A DNA stretch of 64,000 bases from Amaricoccus sp003258405 (GTDB lineage Bacteria > Pseudomonadota > Alphaproteobacteria > Rhodobacterales > Rhodobacteraceae). Location: assembly GCF_043226085.1 (NCBI RefSeq), contig NZ_CP171225.1, forward strand, positions 3,410,001 through 3,474,000, given 5' to 3'. Made by a program: the position numbers and the translations under genes. Below the pieces are notes generated by a model. The model had not been told where the DNA came from and did not search any database. It saw only the letters and a list, made by a program, of their open reading frames with translations. Positions 42,545 through 51,471 of the stretch are shown in pieces; position 1 is the first letter of the stretch, and each line of letters starts with the position of its first letter.

Positions 42545-42736
42545 GCCTGTCTCCTGCCCGGGGTCCGGGTCAATCTGCTGTTGCGGGAACTTAGCCAATC
42601 CCCCCCGGCGGGGACAATGGCTTATTGCCCCATGCCGGCGGTCGGGCGCCCCGCTGCGCCGCATCAGAGCCGCCCTTGTCATCGCCCCGGCGCCGAAGGT
42701 ATTCGGGGAGGACGAGGCAAGCGCGGGGGATCCGGC

Positions 42737-44398
42737 ATGACCGGCACGTTTCGGCTGACCATGGCACAGATGAACCCCACGCTCGGGGATCTCGCGGGCA
42801 ACCGCGCGAAGGCGCGCGAGGCCCATGCCGCGGGCAAGGCCGCCGGCGCCGATTTCGTCGCCATGCCCGAGATGTTCCTGCTCGGCTACCAGCCGCAGGA
42901 TCTCGCCGTGAAACCCGCGCTCTGCGCCGATGCCTGGAACGAGCTCGAAACGCTCGCCGCCGAGGTCGCCGACGGCCCGCCGCTCGGCATCGGCCTGCCG
43001 GTGAGGGAGGCCGACGGCCGGCATTACAACGTCTACGCCATTCTCGAGGGCGGGAAGGTCAGGGGCTATGCCCGCAAGCATCACCTGCCGAACTACCACG
43101 TCTTCGACGAGATGCGCCTCTACACGCCCGGCCAGATCGCCGGGCCCTTCGCGATCGGCCCGCTGCGGATGGGCACGCCGATCTGCGAGGACAGCTGGTA
43201 TCCTGATGTCGCCGAGACGATGGCCGAGAGCGGGGCGGAGATCCTGATGGTGCCGAACGGCTCGCCCTACCGCCGCGGCAAGTTCGACGTGCGCATCCAC
43301 CACATGGTGGCGCGCACCGTCGAAACCGGCCTGCCGCTCGTCTACCTCAACATGCTGGGCGGCCAGGACGACCAGATCTTCGAGGGCGGCTCCTTCGTCC
43401 TCAACCCGGGCGGCCAGCTCGCGGTGCAGCTCCCGGTCTTCGACGAGGTCATCGCCCATGTCGATTTCGACCGCACCGAGGCGGGCTGGCGCGCGCGCCC
43501 CGGCGAGCGGGCCGTCCACCCGCCCGTGGTCGAGCAGGACTACCGCGGCATGGTCATGGCGCTCCATGACTACATGACCAAGTCGGGCTTCTCGAAGGCG
43601 GTGCTCGGCCTCTCGGGCGGGGTCGACAGCGCGCTCGTCGCCACCATCGCCGCCGATGCGCTGGGCCCGGAAAACGTCCACTGCATCATGCTGCCCTCCG
43701 AATACACCGCCACCGAAAGCCTCGAGGATGCCGCGGGCGTGGCCGAGGCCCTCGGCTGCCGGCTCGACACGCTGCCGATCGAGCCTGGCCGCGCCGCGCT
43801 CACCGAGACGCTCGCGCCACTCTTCGCGGGCCATGCGCCGGATGTGACGGAGGAGAACCTCCAGTCGCGGCTGCGCGGCACGCTCCTGATGGCGGTCTCC
43901 AACAAGTTCGGCGCCATGCTGCTCACCACCGGCAACAAGTCGGAGGTCGCGGTCGGCTACTGCACGATCTACGGCGACATGAACGGCGGCTACAATCCGA
44001 TCAAGGATCTCTACAAGACCCGCGTCTTCGAGACCTGCCGCTGGCGCAACGAAAACCACCGCCCGTGGATGAAGGCGCCCGCGGGCGTGGTGATCCCGCC
44101 CCGCGTCATCGAAAAGCCGCCCTCGGCCGAGCTGCGCGCCGACCAGAAGGACGAGGACAGCCTGCCGTCCTACGAGATCCTCGACGGCATCCTCGAGCGC
44201 ATGGTCGAGGACGACCAGTCGGTCGCCGAGATCGTCGCGGCGGGCTACGAGCGCGACACGGTGAAGCGCGTCGAGCATCTCCTCAACATCTCCGAATGGA
44301 AGCGCTTCCAGTCCGCCCCCGGCGCGCGCCTCACCCGCCGCGCCTTCTGGCTCGACCGCCGCTACCCGATGGTCAACCGCTGGCGCGATCCGAGCTGA
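42737..44398 (+). CDS. nadE: Glutamine-dependent NAD+ synthetase
   Basis: The last step of NAD synthesis: amidation of nicotinate adenine dinucleotide with glutamine as nitrogen donor. The 553-residue protein has an N-terminal nitrilase-type glutaminase with triad E45 (AMPEMFLLG), K114 (ARKHHLPNY) and C150 (GTPICEDSW), and a C-terminal synthetase with the PP-loop VLGLSGGVDSALVA. TTGNKSEVAVGYCTIYGDMN is also diagnostic. ATG 42737 is used although the frame is open much further upstream. Confidence 0.96.
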   Translation: MTGTFRLTMAQMNPTLGDLAGNRAKAREAHAAGKAAGADFVAMPEMFLLGYQPQDLAVKPALCADAWNELETLAAEVADGPPLGIGLPVREADGRHYNVYAILEGGKVRGYARKHHLPNYHVFDEMRLYTPGQIAGPFAIGPLRMGTPICEDSWYPDVAETMAESGAEILMVPNGSPYRRGKFDVRIHHMVARTVETGLPLVYLNMLGGQDDQIFEGGSFVLNPGGQLAVQLPVFDEVIAHVDFDRTEAGWRARPGERAVHPPVVEQDYRGMVMALHDYMTKSGFSKAVLGLSGGVDSALVATIAADALGPENVHCIMLPSEYTATESLEDAAGVAEALGCRLDTLPIEPGRAALTETLAPLFAGHAPDVTEENLQSRLRGTLLMAVSNKFGAMLLTTGNKSEVAVGYCTIYGDMNGGYNPIKDLYKTRVFETCRWRNENHRPWMKAPAGVVIPPRVIEKPPSAELRADQKDEDSLPSYEILDGILERMVEDDQSVAEIVAAGYERDTVKRVEHLLNISEWKRFQSAPGARLTRRAFWLDRRYPMVNRWRDPS

Positions 44399-44403
44399 CC
44401 GGG

Positions 44404-44429
44404 CCGGGGCGCCGGAAAGGGCGCCCCGG
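44404..44429 (+). terminator. Perfect 10-bp hairpin after nadE
   Basis: CCGGGGCGCC (44404-44413) and GGCGCCCCGG (44420-44429) with a 6-base loop begin 6 bases after the nadE stop. No T run follows, so termination is probable rather than certain. Confidence 0.5.
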
Positions 44430-44495
44430 CTAACCCGGCCTTCACACCCTGCCGCTAGCGTCTCCGGTGTTTTCCGAAAGCCCGGAGTTCCAGTC

Positions 44496-45053
44496 ATGCG
44501 CCGTTTCGCACCCCTTGCCCTTGCCATCCCCCTTGCCGTCGCGGGTGTCCTTGCCGCCCCGGCCCAGGCCGACAGCAATTTCTGGGAGCACGGCGCCTGG
44601 CGTGTCCGCATGACCGATACCGGCGCCTGCGAGCTTCGGACCGGCGGCGACGGCAACGGCGCGCTCCTCTTCTCCATCGGCGAGAACGGCTACGACGGCG
44701 TGCTCAGCTATATCCCGGTCTGGTTCCGCCATGATCCGCTGCCGCTCGACGTGTATGACGAGATCGCGCTCATCTTCGATGGCACCCCGACCTGGCTCTC
44801 CGACGAGATGGCCATCCTGCAGGGCATCGACGCGTTCGGCGAGCCCACGGTCGAGGCTTCGATGACGAACGGCTTTGCTGCCGAGACGGTGGCGGCGCTG
44901 CGCGACGGCGATGTCGTGGAGATCGGCGTCACGCACGAAGGCGCGTTTCGCATCTTCGACACCTATTCGCTCTCGGGCTTCACCGCTGTCTGGCTGAAGG
45001 CCGCGGAGTGGTGCCGCTTCGATCCCGACGCCCTCCCGGCCTCGCTTTCCTGA
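44496..45053 (+). CDS. Secreted hypothetical protein
   Basis: A 185-residue protein I cannot assign to a named family. A clear signal peptide (LAIPLAVAGVLAAPAQA, cleavage about residue 25) is followed by a beta-rich domain with two cysteines, in GACELRTGG and AEWCRFDP, that could form a disulfide. The pattern is reminiscent of small periplasmic proteins related to invasion-associated protein B, but that link is weak. ATG 44496 has GGAGTTCCAGTC upstream. rnpB follows. Confidence 0.7.
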   Translation: MRRFAPLALAIPLAVAGVLAAPAQADSNFWEHGAWRVRMTDTGACELRTGGDGNGALLFSIGENGYDGVLSYIPVWFRHDPLPLDVYDEIALIFDGTPTWLSDEMAILQGIDAFGEPTVEASMTNGFAAETVAALRDGDVVEIGVTHEGAFRIFDTYSLSGFTAVWLKAAEWCRFDPDALPASLS

Positions 45054-45299
45054 CGCGAAAGCCCGCGGGGAAGGCAACCGGGGCGCCGCCGCGATACATG
45101 TATATATAGCGTCTCTGCAGCCCGCCGCTGCGTCCCCCCGATTCTCCCGCCTGACCGGGCCTCGGGCCCTCTCTGGCCCCGCGGCCTGCGGGGGCGTGGA
45201 GAGAGCTGCCGGCCCGGCGGCCGCGGCCGGGTCGGTGTGGTACATCCCACCCCCGCGTGGCCGGATGGCCACGCCTCCCGCGCGGCGTTCCGGGGCCGA
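45054..45299. other. Gene-free stretch before rnpB
   Basis: I see no gene here. It holds an AT-rich block at about 45096-45110 (ATACATGTAT followed by ATATAG) and a perfect hairpin with GCGTGGCC at 45255-45262 and GGCCACGC at 45267-45274. Either may be part of the rnpB upstream control region. Confidence 0.5.
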
Positions 45300-45328
45300 T
45301 TGACCGCCGCGTGCGCCGCCCCTAGACC
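45300..45328 (+). promoter_or_regulatory. Candidate rnpB promoter
   Basis: TTGACC (45300-45305), a 17-base spacer and TAGACC (45323-45328) would place the transcript start near 45335, at the first base of the RNase P RNA helix P1. The -35 is close to consensus; the -10 is weak. Confidence 0.4.
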
Positions 45329-45330
45329 GG

Positions 45331-45730
45331 ATCGGGCGCGGATGGCTGGATGGCCGCGGCCCGGATCGGGTCGAGGAAAGTCCGGACTCCAGGAAGGAAT
45401 GGCGGCGGGTAACGCCCGCCCGGGGCAACCCGAGGGAAAGCGCCACAGAGAACAGACCGCCTTCGGCCTCCGGGCCGGGGGCAAGGGTGAAACGGTGGGG
45501 TAAGAGCCCACCGCGCTTCCGGCAACGGCAGCGGCACGGCAAGCCCCGCCAGGAGCAAGGCCAAATAGGGACCGCGCGGGGCTCTGCCCCAGGGATCTTC
45601 CGCCCGAGCGGTCCGGGTTGGCTGCTCGAGCCCGTCGGCGACGGCGGGCCAAGAGGAATGGTCATCGTCGCGCCCCTCCGGGCGCGTCACAGAATCCGGC
45701 TTACAGGCCGTCCGCGCGCGCCGCCGATCC
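45331..45730 (+). ncRNA. rnpB: RNase P RNA, bacterial class A
   Basis: The catalytic RNA that trims the 5' ends of tRNA precursors. Conserved core segments are present in order: GAGGAAAGTCCGGACTCC near 45372, GGGTAACGCCC, AGGGAAAGCGCCACAGAGA-type core, GGTGAAACGGTGGGGTAAGAG, GGCAAGCCCC, and near the 3' end the CACAGAATCCGGCTTACAG region. The 5' GCGCGGATGG pairs with 3' CCGTCCGCGC as helix P1. Total length is about 400 nt, normal for alphaproteobacteria. Exact ends are approximate. Confidence 0.95.
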
Positions 45731-45988
45731 CATGGAACGGCATGCCACCAGAGGCTCGATTCGGGCCTCTTCGTGCGCGATTCCGCCCCCCCTCCGTCAT
45801 CGCGATTTCCAGGCTCGGATTAGGCGCGGATTGCTGCTTTGCAACACAACTCTAAGTTGCCGGCATATCTTGTGTTATCCCGCAGCGCGATACGCAACCA
45901 CTGCCTCGGTACCACAGGTTCGGTCAAAATTGATGCAAATGTGAGATGAGAAAGTCGCGTCATGTCCATGGAGTGGCATAAAAATCCA

Positions 45989-46017
45989 TTGAGTTGTACA
46001 AATTCCCATGGTATCCA
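45989..46017 (+). promoter_or_regulatory. Candidate promoter of the mraZ leader / UpsM-like RNA
   Basis: TTGAGT (45989-45994), 17 bases, TATCCA (46012-46017). A start near 46024 would give an RNA of about 220 nt up to the terminator, close to the size reported for UpsM of R. sphaeroides. Confidence 0.4.
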
Positions 46018-46023
46018 AAATTC

Positions 46024-46243
46024 ACGGAAGGCAGCGGAATTCGGACAGGGGCAGCAAGCTCCGCGAAAAACAAAAAAAACGGCAGGTTTCATACAGGCCC
46101 GCCGCTTTCCGAAAACATTGAAGACCCGACGCGGACACAAAAGAGCAGAGCAGACCACACAAACGGACGCAGTCGGGCCCAGGCCCCCAGAACGGACCAA
46201 GCGGCGGGTCGTGCATTGAGACTGCACGGCCCGCCTTTTGTTT
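46024..46243 (+). ncRNA. UpsM-like small RNA from the mraZ leader
   Basis: In R. sphaeroides the dcw cluster has a long leader ahead of mraZ, from which the abundant sRNA UpsM of about 206 nt arises by termination just before mraZ. Here an AT-richer, gene-free stretch of about 220 bases runs from a plausible promoter to a strong terminator that ends 32 bases before the mraZ start. The position, length and terminator match that arrangement. I infer homology from organisation, not from aligned sequence. The 5' end is approximate. Confidence 0.6.
46203..46243 (+). terminator. Strong intrinsic terminator upstream of mraZ
   Basis: GGCGGGTCGTGCA (46203-46215) and TGCACGGCCCGCC (46223-46235) form a 13-bp stem with one G-U pair and a 7-base loop, followed by TTTTGTTT. 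It is the best intrinsic terminator in the window, and it lies upstream of the mraZ start rather than after a gene, so it can control how much transcription enters the dcw cluster. Confidence 0.85.
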
Positions 46244-46274
46244 CGCTCCGGTGTGAAGGACAGGAGACCGGCCG

Positions 46275-46790
46275 GTGAAACGGCGCTTCAGAGGCGAATC
46301 GGTCCATAAGGTGGACCAGAAGGGACGCGTGTCCGTCCCCGCCTCGTTTCGGCGCGTCATCGAGGAGGGCGACCCCGACTGGGATCGCGACAACAAGGAC
46401 CGGGCGGCGACCTTCGTGCTGATCTACGGATTCAAGGGCCGGATCGAGGGCTACACCATGGAGGGCATGGAGGAGATCGACGAGATGATCTCGGCCCTGC
46501 CGCGATTCTCCGATCGCCGCCGTATCGCGGAGCGCCTCATCAACACCAAGAGCATGGACGCCCAGGTCGACGACAACGGGCGCATCATCCTGCCGGCCAA
46601 GCTCCGGCAGGAATTCGAAATCGAAGGCGAGGCGGTCTTCGCGGGCATGGGCGATCATTTCCAGATCTGGTCGCCCACCGCCTATGACGCCGACAATGCG
46701 GGAATCGCGGAGAAGATGGACGAACATGGCGGGCTTGATGGCATGGAAAGCCTTTTCGCGATGATCGAGGGCAGCGGGAGCGGATCATGA
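46275..46790 (+). CDS. mraZ: Transcriptional regulator MraZ
   Basis: MraZ is a DNA-binding regulator at the head of division/cell-wall clusters; in E. coli it represses its own operon. The 171-residue protein carries two SpoVT/AbrB-like MraZ domains, seen in KVDQKGRVSVPASFRRV and VDDNGRIILPAKLRQEF. The GTG start at 46275 follows CAGGAGA by about 8 bases. The rsmH start overlaps its stop region by 4 bases. The leader terminator just upstream suggests added attenuation control. Confidence 0.94.
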   Translation: MKRRFRGESVHKVDQKGRVSVPASFRRVIEEGDPDWDRDNKDRAATFVLIYGFKGRIEGYTMEGMEEIDEMISALPRFSDRRRIAERLINTKSMDAQVDDNGRIILPAKLRQEFEIEGEAVFAGMGDHFQIWSPTAYDADNAGIAEKMDEHGGLDGMESLFAMIEGSGSGS

Positions 46791-47791
46791 TGATGGGCCC
46801 CGTCTCTCCGCATATCCCGGTTCTCCTTGAGCCGCTGATCGAGGCGGTCTCGCCCGTCTCCGGCGTCTGGCTGGACGGCACCTTCGGGGCCGGCGGCTAC
46901 AGCCGCGCCCTGCTCGAGGCCGGCGCCGAGCGGGTGATCGGCGTCGACCGCGACCCGGAAGCCTTCGAACGCGCCGCCTCCTGGGCCGCCAGCTACGGCG
47001 ACCGGCTCGACCTCCGGCAGGGCTGCTTCGGCGAGCTCGACGAGATCGCCGCCGCGGCCGGCGCCCCGCGCCTCGATGGCGTCGTGCTCGACATCGGCGT
47101 CTCCTCGATGCAGATCGACCAGGCCGAGCGCGGCTTTTCCTTCCAGAAGGAAGGCCCGCTCGACATGCGGATGGGGCAGAGCGGGCCCTCCGCCGCCGAT
47201 CTCGTCAACGGCCTGCCCGAAGCCGACCTGGCCGACATCCTTTTCCAGCTCGGCGAGGAGCGCAACGCGCGCCGGCTCGCGCGGGCGATCGTGAACGCGC
47301 GCAAGACCGCGCCCTTCAGCACCACCCGCCAGCTCGCGGGCCTCATCGAGAGCTGTTCCCGCCGCCAGCGCCCGGGCGAGCCGCATCCCGCCACCCGCAG
47401 CTTCCAGGCGCTCCGCATCGCGGTGAACGACGAGCTTGGCGAGCTCGACCGCGGCCTCGCCGCGGCCGAAAGCGTGCTCGCCCCCGGCGGCTGGCTTGCG
47501 GTGGTGACCTTCCATTCGCTGGAGGACCGCATCGTGAAGCGCTTCTTCCAGGCCGCCTCGGGCGGACAGCCCAAGGGCAGCCGCCACGCGCCCGAACAGG
47601 ACGAGGACGAGCCGCGCTTCGCCCGCGCGCTCCGCAAGGCGATCACCCCGAGCGACGAGGAACTCGCTGCAAACCCGCGTGCGCGCTCGGCAAAGCTCCG
47701 CCTCGGCCGGCGGCTCGATGCGCCCGCCGTCCGGCTTGATCCCGCCGAACTGGGCCTGCCGCCCGTGGCGCTCTGGGGGTGTGTCGGATGA
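46787..47791 (+). CDS. rsmH: 16S rRNA (cytosine-1402-N4)-methyltransferase RsmH
   Basis: RsmH (MraW) methylates C1402 in the decoding centre of 16S rRNA. The 334-residue protein has HIPVLLEPLIEAV at the N-terminus, the SAM site LDGTFGAGGYSRALLE, DIGVSSMQIDQAERGFSF and FHSLEDRIVKRFF, all diagnostic. It starts with ATG at 46787 inside the mraZ end. Its TGA overlaps the ftsL ATG. Confidence 0.97.
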   Translation: MMMGPVSPHIPVLLEPLIEAVSPVSGVWLDGTFGAGGYSRALLEAGAERVIGVDRDPEAFERAASWAASYGDRLDLRQGCFGELDEIAAAAGAPRLDGVVLDIGVSSMQIDQAERGFSFQKEGPLDMRMGQSGPSAADLVNGLPEADLADILFQLGEERNARRLARAIVNARKTAPFSTTRQLAGLIESCSRRQRPGEPHPATRSFQALRIAVNDELGELDRGLAAAESVLAPGGWLAVVTFHSLEDRIVKRFFQAASGGQPKGSRHAPEQDEDEPRFARALRKAITPSDEELAANPRARSAKLRLGRRLDAPAVRLDPAELGLPPVALWGCVG

Positions 47792-48120
47792 AGGTCGTCT
47801 TCCATCTCTCCGCGATCGTCTTCGTCGCGGTCTGCGCCACCTGGGCCTACCGGGTGAACTACGCCGCGCAGGAAGCGCTCGGCCGCGTCGCCGCGCTCCA
47901 GGTCAAGATCGCCCGCGAGCAGGAGGCGCTCGGCGTGCTCCATGCCGAATGGGCCTATCTCAATCGCCCCGACCGGCTGACGACGCTCGTCGCGGCCTAT
48001 TCCGACGAACTCGGGCTCGTTCCGCTCACCCCGGAGCAGTTCGGCGAGGCGGCCATGGTCGCCTATCCGCCGCAGCCCGATGCCCTGCAAGACGCCGCCG
48101 CTGGAGGAAAGAACCGATGA
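47788..48120 (+). CDS. ftsL: Cell division protein FtsL
   Basis: A 110-residue bitopic protein: short N-terminus, one membrane helix at about residues 3-22, then a coiled-coil stretch (AAQEALGRVAALQVKIAREQ) in the periplasm. Placement between rsmH and ftsI is the standard one, and position plus topology, rather than strong sequence identity, support the call. It overlaps both neighbours by 4 bases (ATGA), so the subunits of the divisome are made together. Confidence 0.9.
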   Translation: MKVVFHLSAIVFVAVCATWAYRVNYAAQEALGRVAALQVKIAREQEALGVLHAEWAYLNRPDRLTTLVAAYSDELGLVPLTPEQFGEAAMVAYPPQPDALQDAAAGGKNR

Positions 48121-49913
48121 TCCGCCGTCCGCTCCGCCCGCTCGCCCGCGTCCTCTCCGCCCGCGATGCCGGAACCGATCCCAACCTGATCGAGGCCGAG
48201 GAACGCGCCGCGCGCGTCGCCGCCAGCCGCAGGGCCGAGCGCAAGAAGGCCGAGGCCCGGCTGATCCTGCTCGGCGCCGTCTTCGTGCTCGGCTTCTCGA
48301 CCGTCGCGGGCCGCATGGCGCTGGTCTCGGCCGCGGTGCCCGCCGAGCCGCGGGCCGAGGCCGATGCCGTGCCGATCACCGCCCGGCGCGCCGACATCAC
48401 CGACCGCAACGGCGCGATCCTCGCGACCAACATCGTCACCGCCTCGCTCTATGCCCAGCCCGCCGAGATGGTCGATCCGATCGCCGCCGCCGACGGGCTC
48501 GCGCGCATCTTCCCCGATCTCGACGCCGCCGCCCTGCGCGACCGCTTCACCAGCGGGCGCAAGTTCATGTGGATCAAGCGCACGATCTCGCCCGAACAGC
48601 GCCAGCTCGTCCACGATCTCGGCGAGCCGGGCCTGCTCTTCGGCCCGCGCGAGGCGCGCCTCTATCCCAACGGCGCGGTGGCCTCCCATGTGCTCGGCGC
48701 CACCAGCTTCGGCCGCGAAGGGGTGCGGGCCGCGGAAGTGGTGGGAAGTGCCGGCATCGAGCTCACCGAGGACGCGCGGCTGCGCGATCCCGAGCACATC
48801 GGCGAGCCGCTCCGGCTCTCGATCGACCTCGGCGCGCAGATCGTCCTCGAGGAAGTGCTCGCCGACGGCATGGCGGAAATGAACGCCAAGGGCGCCTCGG
48901 CGATCCTGATGGAGGCCGACACCGGCCAGATCCGGGCGATGGCGAGCCTGCCCGATTTCGACGTGAACGACCGTCCGGCGCTGCCGGTCTCGGGCGATCC
49001 CGCCGACAGCCCGCTCTTCAACCGCGCCGCCCAGGGCCGCTACGAGCTCGGCTCCACCTTCAAGCCGATCACCGTGGCGCTTGCGCTCGAGAGCGGCCTC
49101 GTCTCGCCCCAGACCGTCATCGACACCAAGGGGCCGATGCGCTGGGGCCGCTACACCATCCGCGATTTCCACGACTACGGCCCGCGGCTCAGCGTCACCG
49201 AAGTGCTGGTGAAATCCTCCAACATCGGCTCGGCGCGGCTCGCGATCGAGGAAGGGGCAGGGGCTCAGCGCGCCTTCCTGGATCGCCTCGGCCTCTTCGA
49301 TCCGCTGCAGATCGAGCTGCCCGAGGCGCGCCGCGCCAAGCCCCTGCTGCCCGAGCGCTGGTCCGATCTCACCACGATGACGATCTCCTACGGCCACGGC
49401 ATCGCGGTGACGCCGATGCATCTCGCCGCCGCCTATGCCGCGCTGGCCAACGGCGGCTACCGGGTGACGCCCTCGCTCATCGAGCGCCCGGGCATCGACA
49501 AGACCGCCGCGCCCCAGGTGATCTCCGAGCGCACCTCGCGCGAGCTGCGCCAGATGATGCGCCAGGTCGTGGTGCGCGGCACCGCGACCAAGGCTGAGGT
49601 CGAGGGCTACGAGCTCGCCGCCAAGACCGGCACCGCCGACAAGCCCGACGCCACCGGCGGCTATGCCCGCAACAAGGTGATCTCGACGCTCGCCGGGTTC
49701 TTCCCGGCCTCCGATCCGAAATACGTGCTCATCGTCACCCTCGACGAGCCCGAGACCATCATCAACGGCACCCGCTTCCGCACCGCGGGCCTCACCGCCG
49801 CCCCGGTCGCGGCCAAGGTACTCGCCCGGATCGCGCCGGTGATGGGCCTCCGCCCGCAGGTCCCCGGCAAGGAGGCGACCCCGGTGCTTTACACGCTCGC
49901 AGGAAACGAATAG
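48117..49913 (+). CDS. ftsI: Septal peptidoglycan transpeptidase FtsI (PBP3)
   Basis: A 598-residue class B penicillin-binding protein that cross-links septal wall. A cytoplasmic N-terminus with Arg/Lys-rich helix precedes the membrane segment at about 47-70. The transpeptidase motifs are SxxK at S313 (GSTFKPITVAL), SxN at S367 (VKSSNIGSARL), and KTG in AAKTGTADKP near residue 500. The long frame open upstream is discounted: ATG 48117 overlaps the ftsL stop. Confidence 0.96.
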   Translation: MIRRPLRPLARVLSARDAGTDPNLIEAEERAARVAASRRAERKKAEARLILLGAVFVLGFSTVAGRMALVSAAVPAEPRAEADAVPITARRADITDRNGAILATNIVTASLYAQPAEMVDPIAAADGLARIFPDLDAAALRDRFTSGRKFMWIKRTISPEQRQLVHDLGEPGLLFGPREARLYPNGAVASHVLGATSFGREGVRAAEVVGSAGIELTEDARLRDPEHIGEPLRLSIDLGAQIVLEEVLADGMAEMNAKGASAILMEADTGQIRAMASLPDFDVNDRPALPVSGDPADSPLFNRAAQGRYELGSTFKPITVALALESGLVSPQTVIDTKGPMRWGRYTIRDFHDYGPRLSVTEVLVKSSNIGSARLAIEEGAGAQRAFLDRLGLFDPLQIELPEARRAKPLLPERWSDLTTMTISYGHGIAVTPMHLAAAYAALANGGYRVTPSLIERPGIDKTAAPQVISERTSRELRQMMRQVVVRGTATKAEVEGYELAAKTGTADKPDATGGYARNKVISTLAGFFPASDPKYVLIVTLDEPETIINGTRFRTAGLTAAPVAAKVLARIAPVMGLRPQVPGKEATPVLYTLAGNE

Positions 49914-49947
49914 CCCGGTGGCCGGAACACACGGCACACGGGGCGTG

Positions 49948-51471
49948 ATGAGCGGAACGGAACGGACCGATACCCTCATGGGTTTCGAGGCCCTCGGCCT
50001 TCTCGCCGGAACGCGGCGCGGCGGCGACTGGTCGGGCAATCTGCCCGAAATTACCGGCCTTTCGGTCGACAGCCGGCAGACGGAGCCCGGCCACCTCTTC
50101 GCGGCGCTGCCGGGGGCGAATGTCCATGGCGCGGAGTTCGTGCCCTTCGCGCTCCGCATGGGCGCGGTGGCGGTGCTGACCGACGCCAAGGGCCTCGAGG
50201 TTGCCGAGCGCGAGATGCGCGGCGCGCTCCGGGTGCCCGTCATCATCTCCGATCAGCCGCGCCGGGTGCTCGCCATCGCCGCCGCGCGCTTCTTCTCCGG
50301 CCAGCCCGACGTGATCGTCGCCGTCACCGGCACCAACGGCAAGACCTCGGTCGCGAGCTTCACCCGCCAGATCTGGGAAGGGCTCGAGGAACGCGCGGTG
50401 AATTTCGGCACCGTGGGCGTCGAGGGCGCGGTCTCCGCCCCCCTCGGCCACACCACGCCCGAGCCGATCACCCTGCATCGCCTCCTCGACGAGCTCGCCG
50501 ACATGGGCGTGACCCATGCCGCGATGGAGGCATCGAGCCACGGGCTCGACCAGTTCCGCCTCGACGGCGTGCGCCTCTCGGCGGCGGGCTTCACCAACAT
50601 CACCCGTGACCACCTCGACTACCACCAGGATTTCGAGGCCTATTTCGAGGCCAAGCTCGGGCTCTTCGAGCGGGTGCTGCCGCGCCAGGGCACGGCCGTC
50701 ATCAACCTCGACGATCCCCACGGCACCCGCGTGCTCCAGGCCGCACAGGACAGGGGCCAGGCGCTGCTGACCGTCGGCCGCTCGGAAATGTGCGACCTGC
50801 GCCTGCTCGCGCAGCGCTTCGATGCCACCGGCCAGGAGGTGCTCTTCTCCTGGAGCGGCAAGAGCCAGCGCGTGCGCCTCGACCTGATCGGCGGCTTCCA
50901 GGCCCATAACGCGCTTGTCGCGGCGGGGCTCGCCATCGGCTCGGGCAGCGAACCCATGGCGGTCTTTTCCGCCCTGCCGCACCTCTGCACGGTCCGCGGC
51001 CGCATGGAGCTTGCCGCGACGCGCACGAGCGGCGCCTCGGTCTTCGTCGATTACGCCCACACCCCCGATGCGATCGAGACGGCGCTCCGCGCGCTCCGGC
51101 CGCATGTGATGGGCCGGCTCCTCGTCGTCTTCGGCGCCGGCGGCGACCGCGACCGGGGCAAGCGCCCGCTCATGGGCGCGGCCGCGGCCAGGGCCGCCGA
51201 CGTGGTCTTCGTCACCGACGACAACCCGCGCACCGAGGATGCGGCCGCGATCCGGGCCGAGGTGATGGCCGGCTGCCCCGAGGCGACCGAGATCGGCGAC
51301 CGGGCCGAGGCGATCCTCACCGCGGTCGACGCGCTCCAGCCCGGCGACGCGCTGCTGATCGCCGGCAAGGGGCACGAGACCGGCCAGATCATCGGCTCCG
51401 ACGTGCTGCCCTTCGATGACATCGAGCAGGCGAGCGTTGCGGTGGCGGCCCTCGACGGCACCGGCGCATGA
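49948..51471 (+). CDS. murE: UDP-N-acetylmuramoyl-tripeptide synthetase (meso-DAP adding) MurE
   Basis: Adds meso-diaminopimelate to UDP-MurNAc-L-Ala-D-Glu. The 507-residue protein has the ATP P-loop VAVTGTNGKTSVASF and the DNPR motif in VTDDNPRTEDA that selects meso-DAP. Start choice is uncertain: ATG 49948 is used; GTG 49918 and ATG 49978 are in frame. Its stop overlaps murF (ATGA). Confidence 0.95.
   Translation: MSGTERTDTLMGFEALGLLAGTRRGGDWSGNLPEITGLSVDSRQTEPGHLFAALPGANVHGAEFVPFALRMGAVAVLTDAKGLEVAEREMRGALRVPVIISDQPRRVLAIAAARFFSGQPDVIVAVTGTNGKTSVASFTRQIWEGLEERAVNFGTVGVEGAVSAPLGHTTPEPITLHRLLDELADMGVTHAAMEASSHGLDQFRLDGVRLSAAGFTNITRDHLDYHQDFEAYFEAKLGLFERVLPRQGTAVINLDDPHGTRVLQAAQDRGQALLTVGRSEMCDLRLLAQRFDATGQEVLFSWSGKSQRVRLDLIGGFQAHNALVAAGLAIGSGSEPMAVFSALPHLCTVRGRMELAATRTSGASVFVDYAHTPDAIETALRALRPHVMGRLLVVFGAGGDRDRGKRPLMGAAAARAADVVFVTDDNPRTEDAAAIRAEVMAGCPEATEIGDRAEAILTAVDALQPGDALLIAGKGHETGQIIGSDVLPFDDIEQASVAVAALDGTGA

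Noticed and set aside
41333..42736. Upstream extension of the NAD synthetase frame
   Set aside because: The extension is antisense to the MORN repeats and mirrors their period; homology to NadE begins at ATG 42737.
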